From the NCBI GenBank assembly GCA_963771025.1, contig CAVYRL010000008.1, positions 496,001 to 560,000 of the forward strand: a DNA stretch of 64,000 bases, written 5' to 3'. The translations under genes were made by a program, and so were the position numbers. Numbering within the stretch: the stretch's first letter is position 1; each line of letters starts with the position of its first letter. This DNA comes from Miltoncostaea sp963771025 (GTDB taxonomy: Bacteria > Actinomycetota > Thermoleophilia > Miltoncostaeales > Miltoncostaeaceae). Of the stretch, positions 52,235 to 60,225 are shown in pieces. The notes beneath the pieces are model-generated. The model had not been told where the DNA came from. It worked only from the letters and a program-made list of their open reading frames with translations, and made no database searches.

Positions 52235-53041
52235 CTAGACGCCGGTCTGAGACACCGGCTGCCCCGCATGCCGGGCCAGGAAGTCGAGGACGACGGACTG
52301 GACGATGTCGGCGCGGGTGTACTGCACGATGTGGTTGGACATCGGGTCGGCCCCGGCATGGTTCAGGATGAGCAACTCCGCGTGGGGGATGGCCGTCCGC
52401 ATGGCGAGCATCTGGTCCAGGTTCGCCCAGGGGTCGGTCTCGCCGGCGATGAGCAGGGTCGGGGCCCGGATGCGGGCGAGGTCCTCCTCGGTGTACGCCG
52501 GGGCCTGCGCGAGGTTGGCCTGCACCTGCCCGACCAGCTCCCGCCAGTAACCGGGGTGGTGATGGGGATCGTGGAGCCTGGCCAGAGCGGCGGCGTAGTC
52601 GGGGTGCTCGCGCTCGATCAGCTCGGCGTCGAAGAGCGCGTTGGCCTCGGTGGTCTCGTCGTCGTTGACGAAGTTGACGCCGACCAGGACGAGGGTCCTG
52701 ACCAGCTCAGGCCGCGTCATACCCAGCACCATGGCGATGATCCCGCCGTCGCTCACGCCGGCGATGTGGGCCGGCTCCAGCCCCGACCGCACGACGAACG
52801 CGGCGACATCGTCGGCGATCTGATCGTAGGCCAGGCGGCCGGCAGGATTGTTCGTCCGACCGTGCCCGCGGTGCTCGAGATGGATGGCGCGGTAGCGCTG
52901 GCCGAAGGCGGGCATCAGGCCGCCCCAGCTGGCTCGGTGGAAGTCGATGGCGCCCGTCGCGCCATGCAGCAGCACGAGCGATTCGCCGCGGCCCTGTTCC
53001 TCGTAGTACATGCGGACGTCGTTCACCTCGGCATATGGCAT
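52235..53041 (-). CDS. Alpha/beta hydrolase
   Basis: 268 residues. The oxyanion region is LVLLHGATGAIDFHR, the nucleophile elbow is AGVSDGGIIAMVLG (GxSxG), the acid lies in LLIAGETDPWANLDQ and the base His in LNHAGADPMSNH or nearby. The start MPYAEVNDVRMYYEEQG is standard for esterase/haloperoxidase-like members. Substrate unknown. It follows the IS remnant. Confidence 0.9.
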   Translation of the reverse strand: MPYAEVNDVRMYYEEQGRGESLVLLHGATGAIDFHRASWGGLMPAFGQRYRAIHLEHRGHGRTNNPAGRLAYDQIADDVAAFVVRSGLEPAHIAGVSDGGIIAMVLGMTRPELVRTLVLVGVNFVNDDETTEANALFDAELIEREHPDYAAALARLHDPHHHPGYWRELVGQVQANLAQAPAYTEEDLARIRAPTLLIAGETDPWANLDQMLAMRTAIPHAELLILNHAGADPMSNHIVQYTRADIVQSVVLDFLARHAGQPVSQTGV

Positions 53042-53959
53042 GGGTCACGCTCCCTTCTTCTGGTCGGCTCTGCCCCACGTGGGCGCTCCCGAGCCCGGCT
53101 CACCCGACCCAGGCGGCCCCGCAGACGCTCCCTCTGGGGTGGCGGGCATGTTCAGGGTCACGGATCCGGCGTGGGCGAGTCGTCGCCTCGACCCCGCGCC
53201 ACGCGCCTGGCGATCGAGAACGTGGAGGTCACACGATCTCGAACCCGGCGCAGGCCCCCCGTCACGAGCACGCCCGCCTGACTCACCCCGGCCGGCCGCG
53301 GGATGCCGACCTCCCACGGACCCATGGCGTCGGGCGGCCGTGCGGGTCTCGCGCGATGGTGGCCGCCCCATGGCCCGGGCCGCTCTCTTTCCGGTGACAT
53401 ACCGATCGCCTGCCGGCGAGTCGACCACGCTGCCCCGCCGGCGTCAAGCGACGCGCGGGTCGCCCGGTGCGCACCACGTTCGGCCACAGCCGGGGGCCAC
53501 TCGGAATCTGCATTGCGCAGACGCGGCACAGTGGTGGCCGGCCCACGCGGACGGCCGCCCGGATCGGGACTCGGAGGGGGTTTCCCGCGCGACCGGTACA
53601 CCCCGCCCGCTGTTGCCCGGCCCGGTGGACAGCCGGATCGGACGCCTCGATTTCGAGGCCGGCTATCAGCCGCTCGACGTAAGCCCAGTCGCGACGCCCC
53701 GACGGCGGCGCGGCGGGTCGCAGCGGTACCAGGACATCCTCGATGCCCTCCAGACCTCGCCCGCACCACGCCAGATGATCGCCGAAGCCGCGGCAAGGAT
53801 CCCTTGAGCGCTCGGACCGAGCGCTGGGGCGTCCAGGCTGGGCCTCCCGGAGTACGAGCCTTGTCACGGTGGTCGAGGTGAGCGAGCGCACGCGTGAAAG
53901 CCGTGTTTACGCCGGTGCGCTCGCGTCGCGGACGGCCGGCTCCCAGACCCGCGTCCGGT
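53042..53959. other. About 900 bp without a recognisable gene
   Basis: Several open frames exist on both strands, but none has consistent domain features. One plus-strand stretch (SRIGRLDFEAGY near 53630) faintly recalls the start of DUF1254 proteins, but the match stops at once. I read the region as decayed island DNA. Confidence 0.5.
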
Positions 53960-54175
53960 TCAGGCGAGCGACCCCGCCGCCTCCTCGATCCGCGCCAGCT
54001 CCGACGGCTCGGCGATTGCACGCCGGGCTCCGTCGCGCACGCGACGGAGCCGCTGCCGCAGCACCTCCAGCCGCGCCGGGTCGTCGGCGGCGGCGATGAC
54101 GCGGCCGAGGGCGTCGATCAACACGAGGCTCGTCGCGGCGTCCGCCTGCGCATCTGCCGGCGCCGCCGCGATCAC
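53960..54175 (-). CDS. 71-residue helical protein coupled to a methyltransferase
   Basis: Starts at an ATG overlapping the methyltransferase stop (ATGA). SLVLIDALGRVIAAADDPAR is followed by an Arg-rich helix EVLRQRLRRVRDGARR and a short acidic end. No family recognised. The overlap supports it being translated. Confidence 0.55.
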   Translation of the reverse strand: MIAAAPADAQADAATSLVLIDALGRVIAAADDPARLEVLRQRLRRVRDGARRAIAEPSELARIEEAAGSLA

Positions 54176-54804
54176 GCCGGCATCGGGCTCGGCGTGTCGT
54201 GCCTGAGCGTGTAGTGCCGGGGGCTCGCGCGTCGCACGGGCCGCGGCGCGCCGGTCATGTCGGCGGGGGCGTCGTCGATCACCGACCAGTCGGGGAAGGC
54301 CGCCTCGATCTCAAGGCGGCTCGCGCCCCGGGGAAGGGGCCCTCGCCGTCCCGGCGTGAACGCGAAGACCAGCATCGTGGCCCCCTCCGCGGCGACCGCG
54401 CTCACCTCGCGGCCGGCGGCCTCGCGCTGGGCGGCGGTCAGGCCGTGGATCACGCCGAAGTCGAGCACCAGCCGAAAGCCGGAGCCGATGTCGAGGGCGC
54501 GGAGGTTCGTCACATCGCCCTCCACCAGGCGCACCCCCACGCCCGCGCGCCGCGCCCTGTCCCGCGCCCGCCGGACGGCCTTGGGGACGAGGTCGACTCC
54601 GGTCACCTCCCACCCGCGCTCGGCGAGGGCGACCGACCAGATCCCCGACCCGCAGCCGAGGTCGAGCGCACGCCCGTAGGGCGGTTGGCGGCCCCGCTCC
54701 TCGCGGTCGAACATCGCCCGGACGCGGCTGCCCTCCGGCAGCGTCTGCACGCGCTCCCACGGAGTGAGGCCGATGAGGTAGGAGAGGCGGTACATGCGGC
54801 CCAC
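54172..54804 (-). CDS. SAM-dependent methyltransferase
   Basis: 210 residues beginning MGRMYRLSYLIGLTPWE, a common start of this small-methyltransferase family. Motif I is ALDLGCGSGIWSVALAERG, followed by EVTGVDLVPKAVRRAR and VRLVEGDVTNLRAL, then LVLDFGVIHGLTAAQRE. The start codon (GTG) lies inside an overlapping, apparently truncated GYD gene. Substrate unknown. Confidence 0.86.
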   Translation of the reverse strand: MGRMYRLSYLIGLTPWERVQTLPEGSRVRAMFDREERGRQPPYGRALDLGCGSGIWSVALAERGWEVTGVDLVPKAVRRARDRARRAGVGVRLVEGDVTNLRALDIGSGFRLVLDFGVIHGLTAAQREAAGREVSAVAAEGATMLVFAFTPGRRGPLPRGASRLEIEAAFPDWSVIDDAPADMTGAPRPVRRASPRHYTLRHDTPSPMPA

Positions 54805-55064
54805 GTGAGCAGGTGCACGGTCTCGAGGCAGGCGATGCGACCGCTCGCGGTGGTGGCGGCCGAGATGGCTGCCGCCGCGGTCGCGCTCGGCACCTCGTAG
54901 ATGGCGAGGCCGTCGTGCTCACCGAGCATCCAGTAGAAGGCCAGCAGCCGCCCCTCGGCGGCCTCGATGACCTCGCGGGCCGCCTGCTCGCGGTCCTCGG
55001 GCTGCTCGACCATGTCGTGCTTGGCCTCCTTGGTGTAGCTGAAGGAGACGACGTGCGTGGACAT
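54603..55064 (-). CDS. GYD-domain protein with a replaced C-terminus
   Basis: It starts MSTHVVSFSYTKEAKHDM after GAGGAGCCGAAGG and follows the GYD protein at 5 kb closely up to LETVHLLT. The expected AEEA...helix is then missing, and the frame runs about 70 low-complexity residues across the start of the methyltransferase gene. A deletion that fused the two genes would explain this. Functionality is doubtful. Confidence 0.65.
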   Translation of the reverse strand: MSTHVVSFSYTKEAKHDMVEQPEDREQAAREVIEAAEGRLLAFYWMLGEHDGLAIYEVPSATAAAAISAATTASGRIACLETVHLLTWAACTASPTSSASLRGSACRRCRRAAASGRCSTARSGAANRPTGVRSTSAAGRGSGRSPSPSAGGR

Positions 55065-55265
55065 CCTTCGGCTCCTCGGTGCGGTCGGCGGGAGGCCCGG
55101 GAGGGCCTTGTGGCGCTCCCGCCCCCTCCCTGGCCATTTCGCTCGTGCGAGCACCCTCCCACGGCTGGGGAGCCGACGGCCACCGGGTGGGCACCCATCT
55201 TGGGCGCGGGCGTCGCCGGCCGGGCGTCGTGCTGGACCTGGCGGCACCAGCGTGAGGCAACTGCG

Positions 55266-55589
55266 ATGCAGGGTGCCGACGCCCAGGTGCGGTTCACCGT
55301 CGCCCAGGTGGTGGCCCAGGCCGATGCCCTTCAGGACCGACTCGACCGCGACCACCCAGGTCCCGAGGTCGAGCGCCTGGCCCAGGTGGCGGCCGACCTT
55401 CGAGGTGGCAAGTCGGTCACCGTCCCCGCCCTCGACCGCACGGACGCCGATGATGCCGAGGTCACGCGCCTCGCCACGCTGGCGGCTCAGCTGGTCGAAG
55501 ACACGCCGGCGGATTCCAAGCCTTGGCGCACCACGTATGAGGATGCTGAGGTCGCCCGCCTGGCCAAGCTCGCCGGGGGGCTGCGATGA
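55266..55589 (+). CDS. Small phage-like protein of unknown function
   Basis: 107 residues: QVRFTVAQVVAQADALQDRL and DAEVTRLATLAAQLVEDTP, with a second similar element DAEVARLAKLAGGL. The repeated DAEV-RLA-LA pattern suggests a small helical repeat. The stop overlaps the next gene's ATG. This trio of overlapping small genes next to a tRNA resembles a prophage remnant. Confidence 0.6.
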   Translation: MQGADAQVRFTVAQVVAQADALQDRLDRDHPGPEVERLAQVAADLRGGKSVTVPALDRTDADDAEVTRLATLAAQLVEDTPADSKPWRTTYEDAEVARLAKLAGGLR

Positions 55590-56014
55590 GCACCACCGCT
55601 CAGCCCACCGTCGCCCGCATGCTCTCCCTCCTGCCGCGCCAGCAGTTCCCCAACCACGCCAAGGTGGTCGCTCGCGCGGTCGAGCTACGCAAGCTCGGGT
55701 GGCGCTACAAGCGCATCGCCGATCAGCTTCAGGGCGAGGGCTGGCCCACCGCCCGTGGCGGCAAGTGGGGTTCGTCCACCGTGCGATCGCTTCTCTACAA
55801 GAACGCCCCCGAGGTCGCCATCAACGCGATCCAGACCGAGCGGACATCGGCGGTCGTCAACCACCAGCTGCGCGAGGCCATCGAACTGCTCGATGATGCA
55901 ATCGTCGCCCACTCCACCGCAGCAGTGCTGGCGGAGGAGTTCGACAAGGCCATGGCCGAGCGCACCGCTGCCCCCAACACCAGCGGCCCCATCGAGAGGA
56001 GCGCCGACGAGTGA
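55586..56014 (+). CDS. Protein with a recombinase-type helix-turn-helix motif
   Basis: 142 residues. Residues about 28-72 read KVVARAVELRKLGWRYKRIA, then GEGWPTARGGKWGSSTVRSL, the HTH pattern seen in the Recombinase domain of large serine recombinases and in phage regulators. No catalytic Ser domain is attached. It starts inside the previous stop and ends inside the next gene's start (GTGA), so the trio is co-translated. Confidence 0.65.
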   Translation: MSTTAQPTVARMLSLLPRQQFPNHAKVVARAVELRKLGWRYKRIADQLQGEGWPTARGGKWGSSTVRSLLYKNAPEVAINAIQTERTSAVVNHQLREAIELLDDAIVAHSTAAVLAEEFDKAMAERTAAPNTSGPIERSADE

Positions 56015-56476
56015 CCCAGCCTCAGCTTCCCGCCGTGCGCACGAGCGATATGCATACAGCCCGCGATTTCATCGAGCACCTAGCCCGGCTCCACCCGGAG
56101 GATCTGGCCGACCGCGCCGAGTCCCTCGGGCTCGCCAGCGACGCCTTCCACGCCCCGTGGCTACTCGCCTTCACCGCACGCATCGAGTTCCCGGGGGCGC
56201 CGACGACTGTTGGCCTTGGCACGGTCCCCGGCAGGGTGCGGGCTACGGCAACGTCTCTGTCCGGGGTACCGAGCGTGGGACGACGCGCGGGGCTCACCGC
56301 ATCGCCTACGTGCTTGGCCACGGCCCTCTCGAGCACCGGGGGCCAAGGTGCTGCACAGCTGCGAGTGCCCATTAGCAGGGGTCCCCCCGTCATTCCCGCG
56401 ATACCCCACCCCTACCCCCACCCCCACCCCCTACCCCTGGGGGTACCCTCCGCCGGCACTCCCGGTTGACGCCTGA
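56011..56476 (+). pseudogene. HNH endonuclease, frameshifted at two G5 runs
   Basis: The N-terminal frame has SDMHTARDFIEHLARLHPED. After the G5 run at 56193-56197 the HNH-type part reads DDCWPWHGPRQGAGYGNVSV and AHRIAYVLGHGPLEHRG. After the G5 run at 56338-56342 it reads AKVLHSCECPLAG. One extra G in each run gives a single frame. The last zinc-knuckle/His part (expected after CEC) seems replaced by a Pro-rich tail. It is either a decayed gene or two homopolymer errors. Confidence 0.7.
56404..56443 (-). repeat. G-run array able to form G-quadruplexes
   Basis: On the minus strand six runs of four to five G are separated by T or TA. This is far above the usual four-run quadruplex requirement. 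It sits between the HNH remnant and the terminator of tRNA-Gly. Confidence 0.7.
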
Positions 56477-56593
56477 GCGGGTGCCACCAGCTATCCCCCG
56501 CACCGCCTCCCGCACCGTCCCGGATGGTGCGGGGATGCTCCCGCACCGTATGCGGATGCACCCAGGGCAGGCGCCGCCGTGGCCGAGAGCGAC

Positions 56594-56620
56594 GAAAGCC
56601 CCGCTGCGGACGGGGCTTTT
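56594..56620 (-). terminator. Hairpin terminator of tRNA-Gly
   Basis: AAGCCCCG and CGGGGCTT arms flank a 7-nt loop just past the tRNA 3' end. A short U-tract follows on the minus strand, and the plus strand also ends in TTTT, so it may act in both directions. Confidence 0.75.
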
Positions 56621-56624
56621 GAGA

Positions 56625-56697
56625 AGCGGACGACGAGGCTCGAACTCGCGACCTTCGGCTTGGGAAGCCGACGCTCTACCAACTGAGCTACATCCGC
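56625..56697 (-). tRNA. tRNA-Gly (anticodon CCC)
   Basis: The cloverleaf is complete: acceptor GCGGATG pairs with CGTCCGC, the D-arm is AGCTCAGTTGGTAGAGC, the anticodon stem CGGCT/AGCCG holds loop TTCCCAA (CCC reads GGG), and the T-arm contains GTTCGAGCC. Discriminator U73 is usual for glycine. CCA is not encoded. Its 3' half is duplicated at 48.7 kb. Confidence 0.97.
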
Positions 56698-56779
56698 GCG
56701 GGAGCGAACCGTACCATGGCGGTTGACCTCCTCAGGCCGGGGGAGGAGCCTGCGGTCTCGGCCGACTATCGGGGGTGTC

Positions 56780-57598
56780 GTGGACGATCTCGCGCAGGTC
56801 ACGGAGCGCCAGCGCGCCATGTGGGGCGCCGGCGACTTCGACCCGTTCGGGCGGATGCTGTTACCCACGTCGGATCCGCTGGTGGATGCGGCGGGCGTCG
56901 GCCCCGGAGATGATGTGGTCGATGTGGGCTGCGGCACCGGCAACACCAGCCGTGCGGCGGCGCGCGCGGGAGGTCGGGTGACGGGCGTGGACCTCTCGCC
57001 GCGGATGCTCGAAGGGGCGCGCGCCGCGTCGGCGCGCGAGGGTGTCGAGATCGCGTGGCTGGAGGGCGACGCGCAGGCCCTTCCCCTCGAGGACGCCGCG
57101 TTCGACGTGGCGCTGTCCACCTTCGGCTGCATGTTCGCCCCCGACCATGAGCACGCGGCGCGGGAACTCGTTCGGGTGGTGCGGCCCGGAGGGCGGATCG
57201 GCGTGACCGGATGGACCCCTGACGGCGTTCCGGGCCAGTTCCTTCGGCTCATCGGCGCGTTCGCCCCTCCGCCGCCGCCCGCGGCGGGCGACCCGCTCGC
57301 GTGGGGTGACGTGGGGTATGTGCTCGAGCTGTTCGCGGCGGCCGCGCCGCAGGCGGAGGTGAGCGCGACCCGCGAGCGCGTCGACGTCACGCTCGGCTCG
57401 GCCGACGACGCGGTCACGCTCTACACGACCCGGTTCGGGCCGCTCGTGCTCGCACGACCCTCCCTGGAGGCATCGGGCGACTGGGAGCCCATGGTCGCCG
57501 CGATGCGCGCGTTCTTCGCGGCGATGCCGCCCGCTCCGGGCGGCGGAATCCTGATGCACAGCGACTACCTGCAGACCGTGGTCCACCTACCTCGATAG
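56780..57598 (+). CDS. SAM-dependent methyltransferase
   Basis: 272 residues. DDVVDVGCGTGNTSRAAARAG and VTGVDLSPRMLEGAR, then WLEGDAQALPLEDAAFDVA and LVRVVRPGGRIGVTGW form a UbiE/Cfa-like methyltransferase. The GTG beginning VDDLAQVTERQRAMW is chosen; the open frame extends upstream toward the tRNA. It ends five bases from the convergent argS stop. Confidence 0.9.
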   Translation: MDDLAQVTERQRAMWGAGDFDPFGRMLLPTSDPLVDAAGVGPGDDVVDVGCGTGNTSRAAARAGGRVTGVDLSPRMLEGARAASAREGVEIAWLEGDAQALPLEDAAFDVALSTFGCMFAPDHEHAARELVRVVRPGGRIGVTGWTPDGVPGQFLRLIGAFAPPPPPAAGDPLAWGDVGYVLELFAAAAPQAEVSATRERVDVTLGSADDAVTLYTTRFGPLVLARPSLEASGDWEPMVAAMRAFFAAMPPAPGGGILMHSDYLQTVVHLPR

Positions 57599-57602
57599 AG
57601 GC

Positions 57603-59270
57603 CTACATCCGCTCCGGCGCCTCAACCCCCAGCAGATCGAGGCCCGCGCGGATCGTGGCTCCGGTTGCGCGGCAGACGTCCAGCCGGAGGGCCTCGATCT
57701 CCGCGGGCTCGCCGACCACGCGGCAGCGGTGGTAGAAGGCGTGGAACTCCCGCGCGAGCTCGATCAGATAGGCCGTCACGCGGTGCGGGGCGCGACGTTC
57801 CCCGGCCTCGGCGACGGCGATCGGCCATTCGGCGAGCCGCATCACGAGCGCCCTCTCGGCCGGGTCGAGGGCGGCCGGGGGTGGCGCGGGCGGGGCATTC
57901 GCGGGGCGGTCCGAGGCCTGGGCGAGAATGCTGCTCACGCGAGCATGGGCGTACTGGACGTAGTAGACCGGGTTCTCCTGGCTCTGCTCACGCGCCAGGT
58001 CCAGATCGAGATCGAGGGGGGTTTCGTGACTGCGCTGAACCAGGAAGAAACGCGCGGCGTCCACGCCGATGTCGTCGAGGAGGTCACCGAGGGTGACGAC
58101 CGTGCCGGCGCGCTTGCTCATCTTCTTGGCCTCTCCCCTCTCCAGCAGGCTCACCAGCTGGATGATCGGGACCTCGAGCACCTCGGGGTCGTACCCCCCG
58201 GCGGCGAGCACGGCCCGCAGGCGCGCGATGTAGCCGTGATGGTCGGCGCCGAGGACGTTGATCAGCAGGTCGTCGCCCCGGCCGGCCTTGTCGAGGTGGT
58301 AGGCGACGTCGGCCGCGAGGTAGGTGGTGTCGCCGTCCCCGCGCACCAGCACGCGGTCCTTGGTGTCGCCGTAGTCGGTGGTGCGGAACCAGACCGCGCC
58401 CTCGGCCGTGTAGGCGTCGCCGGCGGCCTGCAGCGCGGCGACCCCGGCCGTGACGGTGCCGGCGACGTGCAGGTCGGTCTCCGAGAAGAAACGGTCGAAG
58501 CGCACCCGGAAGCGCTCCAGATCGCCGCGGATCGCCGCGAGCATCAGCGCCTCGCCGCGGGCGGTGAACAGGTCGAGGGCCTCCTCCGAGGTGAGGGCGT
58601 CGTCGGCGTAGCGGTCGCCGATCTCGTCGTGCACCGCGGTGGCGATCGCGACGACATAGTCGCCGTGGTACCCGCCTTCGGGGATCTGCGCGGGGCGTCC
58701 GCAGAGCTCGGCGTAGCGCGCCGCGACCGACGCGCCGAACAGGCGCATCTGCCGGCCGTGGTCGTTGACGTAGTACTCGCGCGTGACCGTGTGGCCGGCG
58801 AACGAGAGGATGCGCCCGAGCGCGTCGCCGTAGGCGGCCTGGCGGGCATGCCCCACGTGCGGCGGCCCGGTGGGATTGGCCGAGACGAACTCGAGCAGGA
58901 TCTTCAGGCGCCTCGCGGCACTGCCGGCGCCGTGGCTCTCGCCGAGGGCGGCGATGCGCGCGGCGGCGGCCGCGAACCAGGCCGGGCTGAGGGTCATGTT
59001 GAGGAAGCCGGGCCCGGCCACCTCCACGCCCTGGAGCCATCCGCCGGCGTCGGCCTCGGCGCGCAGCCGCTCGGCGATGGCCTCGGCGATCTCGCGCGGC
59101 GGCCGACGGGCCGCCTTGGCCAGGGTCATCGCGATCGGGCTCGCGAGGTCGCCCATCTCGGCCTGCGCCGGAGCGGCGAGGGCCACGGCGGGCGGGTCGG
59201 AATCGATCGCGGCGCCGGCGGCGGCAGCCACGGCGGTCCGAATCGTTTCGAGAAGTGGGGCGTCCGCCAC
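57603..59270 (-). CDS. argS: Arginyl-tRNA synthetase
   Basis: About 555 residues. The N-terminal Add-1 domain is followed by the HIGH-type motif ANPTGPPHVGHARQAAYG and later KKMSKRAGTVVTLGDLL (KMSK), with LGADHHGYIARL between. The C-terminal helical anticodon-binding domain ends LLGVEAPERM. It charges tRNA-Arg and is essential. The start is the GTG of VADAPLLETIR; the frame remains open upstream, antisense to the lipoprotein gene. Confidence 0.96.
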   Translation of the reverse strand: MADAPLLETIRTAVAAAAGAAIDSDPPAVALAAPAQAEMGDLASPIAMTLAKAARRPPREIAEAIAERLRAEADAGGWLQGVEVAGPGFLNMTLSPAWFAAAAARIAALGESHGAGSAARRLKILLEFVSANPTGPPHVGHARQAAYGDALGRILSFAGHTVTREYYVNDHGRQMRLFGASVAARYAELCGRPAQIPEGGYHGDYVVAIATAVHDEIGDRYADDALTSEEALDLFTARGEALMLAAIRGDLERFRVRFDRFFSETDLHVAGTVTAGVAALQAAGDAYTAEGAVWFRTTDYGDTKDRVLVRGDGDTTYLAADVAYHLDKAGRGDDLLINVLGADHHGYIARLRAVLAAGGYDPEVLEVPIIQLVSLLERGEAKKMSKRAGTVVTLGDLLDDIGVDAARFFLVQRSHETPLDLDLDLAREQSQENPVYYVQYAHARVSSILAQASDRPANAPPAPPPAALDPAERALVMRLAEWPIAVAEAGERRAPHRVTAYLIELAREFHAFYHRCRVVGEPAEIEALRLDVCRATGATIRAGLDLLGVEAPERM

Positions 59271-59642
59271 GGACGGGGAGCTTACCGAGCCGCGGCGCTC
59301 CTCCTGCTGGGCCTGGTGGTGGTGGGCTGCTCCGGCGCCTCGGGAGGCGGCTCCGGAGGCGGGGACACGACGCTCGTGGTGCGCCACTACGACGGCGATC
59401 GGCTGGTGAAGACCACCCGCCTCGACTGCGCGGTGAAGGACGGCGCCTGCGCCCGGGTGGTGGCCCTGCTGCCCCGCCTGTCGCCCGAGCCCGACGAGGC
59501 ATGCACCCAGGTCTACGGCGGCCCCGAGCGTCTGGTCGTGGAGGGGACGGTCGACGGCGAGGCGGTGTCGAAGGAGGTCACGCGTACCGACGGGTGCCAG
59601 ATCGCGCGCTACGACCTGCTCTCGGCGGCGATCACGGGCTAG
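59255..59642 (+). CDS. Lipoprotein with a subtilisin-inhibitor-like (SSI) domain; start frameshifted or atypical
   Basis: Hydrophobic RAAALLLLGLVVVGC is a lipoprotein signal with lipobox VVGC. The mature part includes TTLVVRHYDGDRLVKTTRL, CARVVALLPRLSPEPDEACT, QVYGGPERLVVEGTVDGEAV and DGCQIARYD, the pattern of SSI-like protease inhibitors with their four Cys. No ATG, GTG or TTG precedes the signal in frame. A GTG at 59255 would fit if the following G4 run lost one G. It is divergent from argS. Confidence 0.7.
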
Positions 59643-59747
59643 ATCGACTGCCCACGGTCCTCGTCGACGCGGCCGGTCGGTGGCCGGTGCGGGGCCCGCG
59701 CCCGCGCATTCTGTCCCCCCACGGCCGCCCCGCCAGCCGCCATCCCG

Positions 59748-60224
59748 TCAGTGGGGATACGGATGTCCCGACGTGATGCAGAGCGCGCGGTAGAGCTGCT
59801 CGGTGAGCACGACGCGGGCCAGTTGGTGGGGCATGGTCAGGGGCCCGAGCGACAGGCGCTCGTCGCACTCGGCCATCAGCGCGGGGTCGATGCCCACCGC
59901 GCCACCCACCACGAACGCCACCGCGCGGTCGCGCATGCGGCGCTCCAGCCAGGCGGCGAACGCCTCGCTCGACTTCGGCGCCGGGCCGAGCGGATCGAGC
60001 GCGACCGTGGCCGCCCGCGGCAGAAGGCGCGCGCGCAGCCGCTCGGCCTCCGCGGCGCGCGCCCGTTCCTCGCCGCGCTGCAGGGCGTCGGCGGCCACCT
60101 CGTCCACACGGAGGCCCGCCATCCGGTCGACGCGCTGCTCGTAGAGGCGCCCGGGCGCGTCGTGGGGCGGGCGCAGCCTGCCGACGCAGACGATCTGGAG
60201 CCGGGGCGTCCTGCCGCGCGCCAG
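59748..60224 (-). CDS. rlmH: RlmH, 23S rRNA pseudouridine-1915 N3-methyltransferase
   Basis: The SPOUT core is complete: VALDPLG, AFVVGGAVGIDP and SLGPLTMPHQLARVVL, ending ITSGHPYPH. The first ATG (MAGLRV) would delete the conserved start RLQIVCVGRLRPPHDAPG. That part is in frame upstream, but only CTG (60224) or ACG (60209) could initiate. The CTG starts right after the protease stop, so coupling is likely. It methylates helix 69 of 23S rRNA in 70S ribosomes. Confidence 0.9.
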   Translation of the reverse strand: MARGRTPRLQIVCVGRLRPPHDAPGRLYEQRVDRMAGLRVDEVAADALQRGEERARAAEAERLRARLLPRAATVALDPLGPAPKSSEAFAAWLERRMRDRAVAFVVGGAVGIDPALMAECDERLSLGPLTMPHQLARVVLTEQLYRALCITSGHPYPH

Positions 60225-60225
60225 C

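Noticed and set aside
53565..53807. Possible DUF1254 fragment (SRIGRLDFEAGY)
   Set aside because: Similarity covers about a dozen residues and is not followed by the expected helices.
57729..59642. A 637-codon plus-strand frame across argS and the lipoprotein
   Set aside because: Only its last 125 or so codons are real (the SSI-like lipoprotein); the rest is antisense to argS.
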